From Muribaculaceae bacterium (GTDB taxonomy: Bacteria; Bacteroidota; Bacteroidia; Bacteroidales; Muribaculaceae), in NCBI GenBank assembly GCA_022509205.1, contig JAFLTR010000001.1, forward strand, positions 57,120 through 121,119: a stretch of DNA of 64,000 bases, read 5' to 3'. The notes below the pieces were generated by a model. The model saw only the letters and a program-made list of their open reading frames with translations, was not told the DNA's origin and made no database searches. How positions within the stretch are numbered: the stretch's first letter is position 1; each line of letters begins with the position of its first letter. Below are positions 37,353-46,561 of the stretch, in pieces. A program made the position numbers and the translations under genes.

Positions 37353-39773
37353 CTATCGGTTCACCGGGATTGTGATAGTTGCAGGTTTCACCCCTTTGGC
37401 CTTGGCTGTGAAAGTGATCTCACCCGGTTGGTTGCCGCTTTGCACGATGGCAGTGGCTGCTCCGGAGAAGAGGTCCATCACCGGGAGATGGAATGGTCTC
37501 AGACTTGTGGCATCACCGTTGGCAGTGGCCCTGAATGTGCCTGCACCCTTGGTTGTGAATGTCACTTCGCGCTCATCGGTGGGAACTATGTTGCCATCCT
37601 TATCGGCCACCTGCACCATTATATAGACCAGGTCTTCGCCGTCGGCGGTCAGCGATGTGCGGTTGGGAGTGAGCACCAGATGATGGGGTTTTCCTGCTGT
37701 CTTGACGCTCTTGCGTCCCGTTTCGTTGCCGTTTTCATCGTATGCCACCACCATCACTTCGCCGGGTTCATACACAACGTCGTTCCACATCAGCCGGTAG
37801 CGTTCCATATTTGTACCGTCTTTGCGTTTCTCTCTCATCCCCTGGCTTTTCCCGTTGATGAAAAGTTCCGCCTTGGGGGAATTCGTGTAGACAAACACCG
37901 GAGTCACTTCACCTTCGCGTCCTGCCCAGTTCCAGTGGGGAAGGATATGAAGGGTGTTGTCTTCTTTGTTCCATTGTGAGCGATAGAGGTAATATCTGTC
38001 TTTGGGGATAGAAGCCAGGTCGATAATACCGAAATAACTGCTATGGCTTGGCCATGCGTCAGTGTCGTAGGGATAGGGCTCACCCAGATAGTCGAATCCG
38101 GTCCACACGAACTGCCCGATATTGTAGGGGAGATCATCGTCTACAGCGAAATCGTCATCCGGAATATTGCTCCAGAAAGCGGCTTCCACATCATAGCTGC
38201 TCGACTGATTGTCTTCTCTGACCACACCGTTGGCGATCTCCACGGGGAAATAATATTTGCCGCGTGAGGAAACCGTGGAAGCCGTTTCGGTGCCGAGGAG
38301 AAGTTTCTGCGGCAATTTATTGTAGGCCTCGTCATAACGGTTCACTTTGTAATTGAAGCTCGGGATATCCACAGAGGCGGCGAACCCGTTGTTTACCACG
38401 GCGTCAAACTGGTCCATACCGTTAGTGACTGGGCGTGTCGGGTCTTCGCGGTGCACTATATCCTGAAGGAAGAGGAGTTCGGAGATACCGTCGGGTCCCC
38501 ATTGCGAAGGCACTTCGTTACCCACCGACCATATCACTACAGAGGGATTGTTGCGATAATTTTTCACCATATTCACCACGTCCTTCTCGGCCCAGTCGTT
38601 GAAAAGGGTGCCGTATCCATTCTCGCTCTTCGGGCGGAATCCCCAGTCGTCGAATGGTTCGATCATCAGCATGAATCCCATCTCGTCGGCCAAAGCCACG
38701 AGTTCGGGGGCCGGCATATTATGGGATGTGCGGATAGCATTCACCCCGAGGTCTTTCATCAGTTCCATCTGATAGCGCAAAGCGGAGGTGTTCACGGCAG
38801 CTCCGAGCGGGCCGAGGTCATGATGATTGTTGACTCCCTTGAATTTAGTGAGCTCTCCGTTGAGGAAGAAACCCTCGTCGGGGCGATATTCGATTGTGCG
38901 GATACCGAAACGGGTGTCGTAGGAATCCTCCACTTTCCCATCTTTGATCACCTTTGTGGTGGCAGTATAGAGGGTGGGGGTTTCGGGGGTCCATAAAGAG
39001 GGATTGTTTACCCTGAGATTCTGATAAACCGGGGCCCCGGGATAGAACTTATAACTGTGCGTGTCGCTTGCCACTTCCTGGCCGGCGGCATTTGTGATGA
39101 CTGTGTTGAGTGTGAATTGTTCACCTTTGGCCACACCTTCCACTTCCGTCTTGAGGTGCACGTTGGCATATTCCTTTGAGACGTAGGGGGTGGTGAGATA
39201 TGTTCCCCACACCGGGATATGCACCTTGTTTCTCTCGATAAGGTGAACATTGCGGTAGAGCCCGGCACCGGGGTACCATCGTGAGGATTTATCGGGATTT
39301 TCAAGAGAGACTTCCACTTCGTTGGCTCCGGGCTTTACTACTCCGTTGAGATCTACATAGAAAGAGTTGTAGCCGTAGGGCCAATAGGCCACATGCTTAC
39401 CGTTGACATAAACGTTGGCGTGGCTCATGGCTCCGTCGAAGAGGAGCGCAATGCTCTTGTCGGTGGTGTCTTTCACCTCGATAGTGGTCTTGTAGTAACC
39501 TTTGCCAACGTATGGCAGGCCGCCGGTGCGGCCGGTTTTCCAAGTGGCTTCCTTTTCACCGTTCTGTTCGATTGCCACTTCCTGCAGGTCGTTGTCACGG
39601 CTGAAAGGACCGTAGATTGCCCAGTCGTGGGGAATAGTGACATTTTTCCATTGGGTGCTGTCTTGCGAAAACTCCCAATTCTTTATCAGGGTGTCGGTGC
39701 GTTGAGCCTGAAGTGCCGGCACAATCGCCAACATAGCTGCTCCGAAAGCTAAAAGTTTTTTCATGATATCCAA
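37353..39773 (-). CDS. Exported GH2 beta-galactosidase-like enzyme
   Basis: 806-residue glycoside hydrolase family 2 protein with a signal peptide; MDIMKKLLAFGAAMLAIVPALQA gives a choice of Met1 or Met4, and Met4 is the more usual signal start. The jelly-roll, Ig-like and TIM-barrel domains span about 25-600. The acid/base is Glu420 in WSVGNE and the nucleophile Glu496 in LLGTETAS. 'GVNNHHDLGPLG' and 'IRTSHNMPAPELVALADEMG' are typical. The C-terminal 200 residues carry DUF4982-like and Ig-like domains. Its place ahead of galK and galM argues that it releases galactose, probably in the periplasm or at the surface. Confidence 0.9.
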   Translation of the reverse strand: MDIMKKLLAFGAAMLAIVPALQAQRTDTLIKNWEFSQDSTQWKNVTIPHDWAIYGPFSRDNDLQEVAIEQNGEKEATWKTGRTGGLPYVGKGYYKTTIEVKDTTDKSIALLFDGAMSHANVYVNGKHVAYWPYGYNSFYVDLNGVVKPGANEVEVSLENPDKSSRWYPGAGLYRNVHLIERNKVHIPVWGTYLTTPYVSKEYANVHLKTEVEGVAKGEQFTLNTVITNAAGQEVASDTHSYKFYPGAPVYQNLRVNNPSLWTPETPTLYTATTKVIKDGKVEDSYDTRFGIRTIEYRPDEGFFLNGELTKFKGVNNHHDLGPLGAAVNTSALRYQMELMKDLGVNAIRTSHNMPAPELVALADEMGFMLMIEPFDDWGFRPKSENGYGTLFNDWAEKDVVNMVKNYRNNPSVVIWSVGNEVPSQWGPDGISELLFLQDIVHREDPTRPVTNGMDQFDAVVNNGFAASVDIPSFNYKVNRYDEAYNKLPQKLLLGTETASTVSSRGKYYFPVEIANGVVREDNQSSSYDVEAAFWSNIPDDDFAVDDDLPYNIGQFVWTGFDYLGEPYPYDTDAWPSHSSYFGIIDLASIPKDRYYLYRSQWNKEDNTLHILPHWNWAGREGEVTPVFVYTNSPKAELFINGKSQGMREKRKDGTNMERYRLMWNDVVYEPGEVMVVAYDENGNETGRKSVKTAGKPHHLVLTPNRTSLTADGEDLVYIMVQVADKDGNIVPTDEREVTFTTKGAGTFRATANGDATSLRPFHLPVMDLFSGAATAIVQSGNQPGEITFTAKAKGVKPATITIPVNR

Positions 39774-39841
39774 TATTATAATTTCATTTTTTCAATTCAA
39801 AACAAGCCATACAAGGCGGGAGAGACGTGACTATCGCATTT

Positions 39842-42800
39842 CTACACCTTAGGTGCCCCCTCTTCAAAGACCATCAGGTCATAGAGGTCGTCGCATCTTG
39901 TCTGCAATTCCTCCGTCAGAATAGTGGCCTCCTTGGGATCGCGCAATTTCAAGTCGGCATAACGGTCCTCTCCGGCGAGATAATCGGGGAGGGAATCATC
40001 GGGCTTGGCATAATCCACGGAGAGAGGTCGCGGGTTCTGCGGGTTGTATCTGTAAAGGGGCCAGTAGCCGCATTTCACGGCAAGTTTCTCCTCCACGATG
40101 GAATGAGACATTCCGGCCCTTATCCCATGGTTGATGCAGGGGCAGTAGGCTATCACGATCGAGGGTCCGGCATAGGAGTCGGCCTCCTCAAAGGCTTCGA
40201 GTGCCTGAAGATAATTAGCTCCTATGGCAATCGAGGCGACATATACAAATCCGTATGTCATCATCATACGCCCGAGATCTTTTTTGAAGGTGCGCTTCCC
40301 GTCGTAGGAATATTTGGCCGTGGCTCCCAAAGGGGTGGCTTTAGATGTTTGTCCGCCGGTGTTGGAATAACATTCCGTGTCCATCACCAGAATATTTATG
40401 TCGACATTCTGAGCCAGCACATGGTCGAGCCCGGCAAAGCCTATATCGTATGCCCAGCCGTCGCCTCCGATAATCCAGATGCTCTTCTTGGCGAAAAGAT
40501 CGGCGGCTTCCAGCATCTCCCCGATATTTTTCTGATAAGATGCCGGGGAATCGGAGGAAGGGGATTTTTTCAGTAGCTCTATAGCCGCTTTGCCGAGTTG
40601 GTCTGATTTCACCTTGTCATCTTTTGCGTCGAGCCAGCTTTGCAAAGCCTCTTTAATGTCTTTGGGCAAAGTGGGGTCGCCGATAGTTTCATTTACAAGG
40701 TCTATGAGCCGTTGGCGCCTGTGAGCTATAGCCACAGCCATTCCGAAACCGTATTCCGCATTATCTTCGAAAAGGGAGTTGCCCCAGGCGGGTCCTCGGC
40801 CGAAGCGGTCGGTGCAATAAGCATTGCTGGGGAAATTGGCCCCCCAGATGCTGCTGCAACCTGTTGCATTGGCAATCAGGAGCCTTTCCCCCATCAGCTG
40901 TGTGAGAAGCTTGACGTAAGGCGTTTCGCCACATCCCGCACAAGCGCCCGAAAACTGTAGGAGGGGCTGGTGCATCTGGCTGCCGGCTATGGTGTTTCGA
41001 GGCAGCAGGTTGTCTTTTATCGATACATGATTCCGGGCATAATCCAGAAGGGGCACCTGGACTTCAAGCTGGCTTTCGAGGGGCATCATTGTGAGGGCAT
41101 GGCCGGGGCAAATCACGGCGCAGGAACCGCATCCCGTGCAATCTTCAGGATAAACCTGTATTCGCCATTGCAACCCCTTGGTTTCATTATAACGGGCATC
41201 TTTAGTGGTCATGGCTGCCGGAGCCTCGCTCTTCTCGGCGGCATCAAGAAGATAAGGCCGTATTGTGGCGTGCGGGCATACAAAGGAACAGAGCGTACAT
41301 TCCACGCATTTATCCACATCCCACATCGGCACGTTTATGGCGATGCGTCGTTTTTCGTATGCGGTTGTGCCCATTGGCATGGTGCCGTCGGGTGAGAAAG
41401 CGGAAACCGGGAGTCGGTCTCCTTCGAGTTTCATGCACGGGTTTGCCACTTCCCTTATATATGCAGGCAGGTCAGAGGGAGCGACCGGTTGATCATCGGC
41501 TGTTAGCCAGTCGGCCGGATAGTCTATCGGAGTAAGGGCGGTCAAGGCTGCTTCTATTGCAGCCAGGTTTTGAGCCACTACAGCCATCCCCTCGTGCTGA
41601 TAGGTTTCCGTAATCAGTTCTTTGAGTTTCTCAAAGGCCTCCTCAAACGGAACCACCGGAGCCAACTTCAGGAAAGTTGTGAGCATAATGGTGTTGATCC
41701 TGACTCCGAGGTTGTGTTCGGCCGCCACTTTTACTCCGTCAAGGTTATATAGCTTTATTTTCTTTTCCGCAATCCCTTTTCTGAGAGATGCCGGAAGGCG
41801 TGTGTTCATTTCGTCGGCACTCCAATGGCTGTTTATCACCAATATGCCTCCTTCGCGGAGGTTCTTTATTATATCGAAACGGCTTGTGTAGGTGTCTTTG
41901 TTGCAGAGCACGAAATCTGCATTTTCTATTCCGTAGGCGGATTTGACGGGTTCATGACTTATTCGGAGCTCAGAGATTGTGTAGCCGCCGGACTTTTTGG
42001 CCGAATAATGGAAATAAGCCTGAGCATAGAGGTTTTCGGAACTTCCGATAATTTTGGCAGCCATCTTGGCTGAGCCGACAGTGCCGTCGGAGCCCATACC
42101 GTAGAACACTGCCTGCCGCATCTCGGAGGGGAGGGTGACAATATGGTCGGTCACATCGAGCGATGTGTGTGTGACGTCATCATCGATGCCGATTGTGAAT
42201 CCGTCGTGTGGTCGGGGATTTTTCAGTTCGTCAAATACCCTTTTAGCCATCGAGGGGTCGAATTCCTTGCTGCTAAGGCCGTAGCGGCCTCCGATGAGAG
42301 CGACCCGGCGACCTGCCTTATAGAGGGCGGTGGCCACATCGAGATAGAGGGGTTCCCCTTCGGCTCCCGGTTCTTTTGTGCGGTCGAGCACGGCTATCGC
42401 TTTAACGCTCTCAGGTATGGCCTCAAGTAGCTTTTTGGCAGAGAAAGGCCGGTAGAGTCTCACTTTCACCAGGCCCGTTTTCTCTCCACGGTTATTAAGA
42501 TATCTTATAGTCTCTTCAATGACGTCGCAACTCGACCCCATGGAGATGATGACTCTGTCGGCATCCGGGGCACCCGCATAATCGAAAAGATGATAATTCT
42601 TTCCTACGAGGGGAGCGATGAGATCCATCTTCGACTGCACTATGTCGGCAAAAGCGTCGTAATATTTATTTGCAGCCTCACGGTTCTGGAAATAGACGTC
42701 GGAATTCTGTGCCGAACCTCTCAAATCAGGGTGTTCGGGATTCATGGCACGCCGCCGGAAAGCAGCCACCTGTTCATGGTCAACCAGAGGCAGGAGATCT

Positions 42801-43366
42801 TCATACGGCACCATGGAGATAGTGCTCATCTCGTTTGAAGTGCGCCAGCCGTCGAAGAAGTGCAATACAGGCACTCTCCCCTCGATGGCGGCAAGATGAG
42901 CTACTATAGCGAGGTCGTGGGTTTCCTGCACCGACGCGGAGGCAAGAAGCGAGAACCCGGTGGCGCGGCAGGCCATCACATCCTGATGGTCGCCGAATAT
43001 GCTGAGAGCATGGGTGGCAAGCGACCGGCATCCTACATGAAACACTCCGGGAAGCAATTCGCCGGAGATTTTATACATGTTGGGGAGCATTAGCATCAGG
43101 CCCTGGGAAGCAGTGAATGTGGTGGCAAGTGCTCCGGCTGCCAAAGCCCCGTGGGTTGCCCCGGCAGCTCCCAGTTCCGATTCCATCTCTTTCACCTGCA
43201 TAGGGCTTCCGAAGAGATTTTTCAGACCTTTGACATTCCATTTGTCGGCAGTCTCACCCATCGAGGCGATGGGAGTGATGGGATAAATCGTGGCCACTTC
43301 ACTGAATGCGTAGGCAATATAAGCGGCAGCCGTGCAGCCATCCACAATCTTGTTGACGTTTCCCAT
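39842..43366 (-). CDS. nifJ: Pyruvate:ferredoxin (flavodoxin) oxidoreductase
   Basis: Single-chain PFOR of 1174 residues that oxidises pyruvate to acetyl-CoA and reduces ferredoxin, a core reaction of strict anaerobes. The N-terminal domain has 'AYAFSEVATIYPITPIASMGE'. Two [4Fe-4S] motifs, CVECTLCSFVCPH and CTGCGSCAVICPG, lie in the middle. The C-terminal TPP domain has 'CAGCGETPYVKLLTQL', 'NATGCSSIWG' and 'GGDGWAYDIGFAGLDH', and the proximal-cluster cysteines are among these. It starts 13 bp after the coiled-coil gene and ends 68 bp before the GH2 gene. Confidence 0.98.
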   Translation of the reverse strand: MGNVNKIVDGCTAAAYIAYAFSEVATIYPITPIASMGETADKWNVKGLKNLFGSPMQVKEMESELGAAGATHGALAAGALATTFTASQGLMLMLPNMYKISGELLPGVFHVGCRSLATHALSIFGDHQDVMACRATGFSLLASASVQETHDLAIVAHLAAIEGRVPVLHFFDGWRTSNEMSTISMVPYEDLLPLVDHEQVAAFRRRAMNPEHPDLRGSAQNSDVYFQNREAANKYYDAFADIVQSKMDLIAPLVGKNYHLFDYAGAPDADRVIISMGSSCDVIEETIRYLNNRGEKTGLVKVRLYRPFSAKKLLEAIPESVKAIAVLDRTKEPGAEGEPLYLDVATALYKAGRRVALIGGRYGLSSKEFDPSMAKRVFDELKNPRPHDGFTIGIDDDVTHTSLDVTDHIVTLPSEMRQAVFYGMGSDGTVGSAKMAAKIIGSSENLYAQAYFHYSAKKSGGYTISELRISHEPVKSAYGIENADFVLCNKDTYTSRFDIIKNLREGGILVINSHWSADEMNTRLPASLRKGIAEKKIKLYNLDGVKVAAEHNLGVRINTIMLTTFLKLAPVVPFEEAFEKLKELITETYQHEGMAVVAQNLAAIEAALTALTPIDYPADWLTADDQPVAPSDLPAYIREVANPCMKLEGDRLPVSAFSPDGTMPMGTTAYEKRRIAINVPMWDVDKCVECTLCSFVCPHATIRPYLLDAAEKSEAPAAMTTKDARYNETKGLQWRIQVYPEDCTGCGSCAVICPGHALTMMPLESQLEVQVPLLDYARNHVSIKDNLLPRNTIAGSQMHQPLLQFSGACAGCGETPYVKLLTQLMGERLLIANATGCSSIWGANFPSNAYCTDRFGRGPAWGNSLFEDNAEYGFGMAVAIAHRRQRLIDLVNETIGDPTLPKDIKEALQSWLDAKDDKVKSDQLGKAAIELLKKSPSSDSPASYQKNIGEMLEAADLFAKKSIWIIGGDGWAYDIGFAGLDHVLAQNVDINILVMDTECYSNTGGQTSKATPLGATAKYSYDGKRTFKKDLGRMMMTYGFVYVASIAIGANYLQALEAFEEADSYAGPSIVIAYCPCINHGIRAGMSHSIVEEKLAVKCGYWPLYRYNPQNPRPLSVDYAKPDDSLPDYLAGEDRYADLKLRDPKEATILTEELQTRCDDLYDLMVFEEGAPKV

Positions 43367-43379
43367 CTTCCTGTCCCGA

Positions 43380-44297
43380 TTACTTTTTCATGGTAAAGTG
43401 GCGCGAGGCGAGTCGGTTCCCGTCGGCAAACACCTCCACGGTGTAGTCGCCGGGTGTAAGGGTTGTGTTTACATCCCAGTAGACGCTTACGCTAAGTTCT
43501 TCATTTGCATATTCCATCTGGCGTTTGGCAGTGGCCTGGATGGTGCTCCCCTCCATTTCAAATGAGTCTCCTCCGCCCAGAAGCACTCCCTCGGGAGTCA
43601 GGATACGGATATAGAAGTCTTTCATGCCGGCACTGGCAGTGTTGTTGGGACTGACGATGAAACTGACGCCCAGTTGCTTTGCTTTTGTGATATTTTTCTC
43701 TATTTTCCCCCTCTTGTTGTAAGCCTGGAATGAAAGGCCTGTGATGTTGAGCTTTTTAGCCAGTTTCACTGTCTGGGTCAATTCTTTGTTTTGGGAAGTG
43801 GCCTGGGTCACTTGGTTAGAGAGTTTTTCATTCCTTTCGGTGACCTGAGCGATTTCCTGACGTAGACCCTCGTTCTCCTCTCCGAGACGTTTTATCTCTT
43901 CAAGATAGTGTCTCACAATTCCTTTGAGAGTGGCTATCTGGCCCTCGAGCTCCTTTATGCGTTTTCGGTTGGCTGCATTATTCTTTTTCTCTTCGTCGAG
44001 TTCGGCCAGCAGTCCCTCCACCTTCATGCGGGCTTCGTTGTATTGGTGCACCAGCGAATCGTTCTTAAGATAGATCTGCTGGTCTTCATACTGTGAGAAA
44101 TCGGCGTTCAATTGATTGAATTCGTTGGTGAGCGCGAGCCGGTCGTTGGCGAGTCGCAGGCTCTCCATCTCGGCCCGGGCTTCATTCACCTGATCGGTGC
44201 GCTTTGCATTGCTTACTATGAGAATGATCACCAGGGCGATCAGGCAGATCACCGCACCGCCCCCTCCGAATATTATAATCTTCTGTGTCTTGTTCAT
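43380..44297 (-). CDS. Membrane-anchored coiled-coil protein
   Basis: From the ATG at 44297 the protein has 305 residues; a start seven codons upstream lies ahead of the likely -7 box and is less probable. One membrane helix (about 6-28, 'IIIFGGGGAVICLIALVIILIV') is followed by a long coiled coil to about residue 170, rich in Glu, Lys, Asn and Leu. A C-terminal beta-rich domain ('KNITKAKQLGVSFIVSPNNTASAGMKDFYIRILTPEG') follows. I recall similar proteins in Bacteroidota but no assigned role. It is the first gene of the nifJ run, and a TATATTTG box (44305-44312) implies an almost leaderless mRNA. Confidence 0.78.
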   Translation of the reverse strand: MNKTQKIIIFGGGGAVICLIALVIILIVSNAKRTDQVNEARAEMESLRLANDRLALTNEFNQLNADFSQYEDQQIYLKNDSLVHQYNEARMKVEGLLAELDEEKKNNAANRKRIKELEGQIATLKGIVRHYLEEIKRLGEENEGLRQEIAQVTERNEKLSNQVTQATSQNKELTQTVKLAKKLNITGLSFQAYNKRGKIEKNITKAKQLGVSFIVSPNNTASAGMKDFYIRILTPEGVLLGGGDSFEMEGSTIQATAKRQMEYANEELSVSVYWDVNTTLTPGDYTVEVFADGNRLASRHFTMKK

Positions 44298-44431
44298 ATA
44301 CTTGCAAATATAAATCAAAATAATGAAACAGAGCCATAATATGGAAATGTTTTTTAGCTACGGTGTAACCCTCCAAAGTTTTATGGGCATGGGAACATCG
44401 GAGCAAGGAGTAGCGTTAAATTTTTTAACTT

Positions 44432-44464
44432 ATTGAGAATATTGAATTTTATTGTTTAATTTTG
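44432..44464 (+). promoter_or_regulatory. Promoter for the secreted protein gene at 44559
   Basis: ATTG (44432-44435), 21 nt, TAATTTTG (44457-44464). The -7 box is an exact match. It implies a leader of about 90 nt. Confidence 0.55.
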
Positions 44465-44558
44465 CTTGAATTTTCTGATAATTAATAGAAAAATACCATC
44501 GAATCGGACAAAAAACTGATAGGAAATATTAAACAGATAAGAATCTAATAATTGACTT

Positions 44559-45986
44559 ATGAAAAGAGTTCTACTATCATTTGTTGTGGCGTCGCTCGGC
44601 TTGAACGGATTTGCCGCTTCCTTCAATCTTGAAAATGTAAAGAAGGAGATCAACAAAGACATCATCAAGAAAGAGATGCCGCGTAGAGTAATGTCGATGA
44701 AGAAAATCGACAACGTGTTCACATCCGAGACAGCAGCCACAAGAGCCGGAGCTTCCGCCGAGTCATTGGCAGGCACATGGCAATTCTCGATGGGCGACTA
44801 TTATTTCCAGGATAGCGCAAACACTTCAATTCCCATTGAGTATGAAGCAACTGTTGAAGATGGAGAAGTGGTATTTTTCGAAGATCCCACAGGCTATGAA
44901 CTTCCTTTCGTCGGAATTTATGATGAAGCCACATCTACTCTGGCTTTCCCATACGGACTATTAGGTTCGCTCCCGGTGGGAGGAGTTACCTATTATGTCT
45001 TCCAGTCTCCCTTTGTATATAACTATACAACCAACAATCTTGATCAACAAGACGCAATCTTCGGGACCTATAATGCTACGGCCGGCACTATCACCTTTGA
45101 TGCTGACAACGGTATTGCGTGGGAAGCTTGCACGGACCAGAATGGAACAAATATGGCAGGTTATTTCGCGATCTACGATCTTGAAGGTGCAACCAGGACA
45201 TCTGCCGGAAACCCCGGTGGCAGCGGCAGCGGTGACACTGATGACTCATCTTGGACAGATATGGGTATGGCCACATTTATGGACGGTTGGGTGCTCCCGG
45301 CTTGGGGTATCGACCAGACCGATCCGGCAAACCAATACAAGGTGGCCTTGCAGCAGAATGTAGAGAATCCGAATGTATATCGACTCGTAAATCCTTATCA
45401 GTCAGGTCCGGCTGCTGAATACAATTCTAATAAGACAGGCGGTTATATCGTTTTCGACGTAACGGATCCCGACCATGTGCTCTTCACAAAATCGTCAGCC
45501 GGTTTCGCAAACTCCAGCATGAGTGTATCGACCTTCTATTGCTACAATACATTGGGCGCAATCTACGCTGACTATCTCAGTTCAGGTGGCAAAGACCCGA
45601 TCGAACTGGTGATAGATGTTATAGGCGACCAGATCCTCTACACCACTTTCAAGAATGGTGTGGTAAGCCTCGGCTCAAGGGTAGATCCTACAACCGGCGC
45701 AGTTGAATATGATGCCAATTTCGGTGTTCAGTCTAATCCCAACGGCGGATATGTATGGCAGAACAACCAGGGCCAGTCTCCCAACATGGTGGCATCGATC
45801 ACATTCCCCGATCCCTCTGACAACACTCCCGGTGATAATCCCGGAGATGCCGCTATTGACTCTATCGGCGCCGATGAGAATGCACCGGTGATCTATTACA
45901 ACCTCCAGGGTCGGAAAGTGGAGAATCCCGTCAACGGTATCTTTATCAAGAAGCAAGGAAGCAAGACTGTGAAGATCGTGAAATAA
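44559..45986 (+). CDS. Secreted protein with C-terminal 'YNLQG' tail
   Basis: 475 residues with a signal peptide (MKRVLLSFVVASLGLNGFAAS). About 70-220 and 230-410 look like two beta-rich regions linked by a Gly/Ser/Asp stretch ('GNPGGSGSGDTDDSS'). The end reads 'APVIYYNLQGRKVENPVNGIFIKKQGSKTVKIVK', the same tail class seen on the pectinesterase and close to type 9 secretion sorting domains. The body matches no domain I can name. It is a single-gene unit with its own promoter and terminator. Surface location is inferred from the tail. Confidence 0.75.
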   Translation: MKRVLLSFVVASLGLNGFAASFNLENVKKEINKDIIKKEMPRRVMSMKKIDNVFTSETAATRAGASAESLAGTWQFSMGDYYFQDSANTSIPIEYEATVEDGEVVFFEDPTGYELPFVGIYDEATSTLAFPYGLLGSLPVGGVTYYVFQSPFVYNYTTNNLDQQDAIFGTYNATAGTITFDADNGIAWEACTDQNGTNMAGYFAIYDLEGATRTSAGNPGGSGSGDTDDSSWTDMGMATFMDGWVLPAWGIDQTDPANQYKVALQQNVENPNVYRLVNPYQSGPAAEYNSNKTGGYIVFDVTDPDHVLFTKSSAGFANSSMSVSTFYCYNTLGAIYADYLSSGGKDPIELVIDVIGDQILYTTFKNGVVSLGSRVDPTTGAVEYDANFGVQSNPNGGYVWQNNQGQSPNMVASITFPDPSDNTPGDNPGDAAIDSIGADENAPVIYYNLQGRKVENPVNGIFIKKQGSKTVKIVK

Positions 45987-46012
45987 TTAGATAGTATATC
46001 TCAGATAATAGC

Positions 46013-46047
46013 AGGAGGGTGTGTCATAAATTTTGACACACCCTCCT
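46013..46047 (+). terminator. Intrinsic terminator
   Basis: AGGAGGGTGTGTCA (46013-46026) pairs perfectly with TGACACACCCTCCT (46034-46047) across a 7-nt loop, shortly after the secreted-protein stop. The following sequence, AAGCTTTATTTT, is only partly T-rich. Confidence 0.75.
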
Positions 46048-46485
46048 AAGCTTTATTTTCCACCCCGGCGGGGTGGCCTATTTTATCGTGGGAATGCGGG
46101 CTGCAGAAGTTTTGCCACTTACAATTTGCATCTTCTTGTTCCCTAATTTTCGACAAAATGATATTGAGGAAAGCAAAGAGATAAGCGTATGATAAAGCTG
46201 TGAAATAACCGGATTTTGGAATGGTACGCTGACAACAATACCGACAACTCCAATTAGTTATCTCCTGCAGTTCGTAATCCTGCGTTCAGACCGCTCCCTG
46301 TTTCCATGACCTGAAAATATAGCTAAAAAACTATAAAAAAGTAAGATTTTGTGCTTTTTTTGTTGAAAATTGATACAAGTTAAGATTTTTTTTTATAACT
46401 TCGTAGTCTAAATAGAAAATAATCAGTCACTTCAGCCTTAGAAATCATACTAAATAGGCCGGATTGGCTGTTATTTTGGCAGTCA

Positions 46486-46521
46486 CCCCGTACACAGTAG
46501 CGAAGCGGCTGATGTGCGGGG
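46486..46521 (+). promoter_or_regulatory. Structured 5' leader of the collagen-like lipoprotein gene
   Basis: CCCCGTACA (46486-46494) pairs with TGTGCGGGG (46513-46521) over 9 bp including one G-U pair, with the inner sequence AGCGAAGCGGCT able to form a small stem. It lies 40 bp upstream of the start. I do not recognise a riboswitch class. Confidence 0.4.
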
Positions 46522-46561
46522 TCTATATAGTAAAATAAAATAAGAAAAACTAACCTAATTA

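Larger units (their letters stand above)
45987..46561. other. 575-bp intergenic region
   Basis: Holds the terminator at 46013-46047, a small GC-rich hairpin (CCACCCC at 46060-46066 with GGGGTGG at 46070-46076), a non-coding stretch of low complexity, a weak promoter-like TAACTTCG (46396-46403), and a hairpin leader element at 46486-46521. I see no protein frame or tRNA that I would support. Confidence 0.5.

Noticed and set aside
46077..46395. Possible gene remnant in the spacer before the collagen-like lipoprotein
   Set aside because: Only very short frames without family resemblance were found on either strand.
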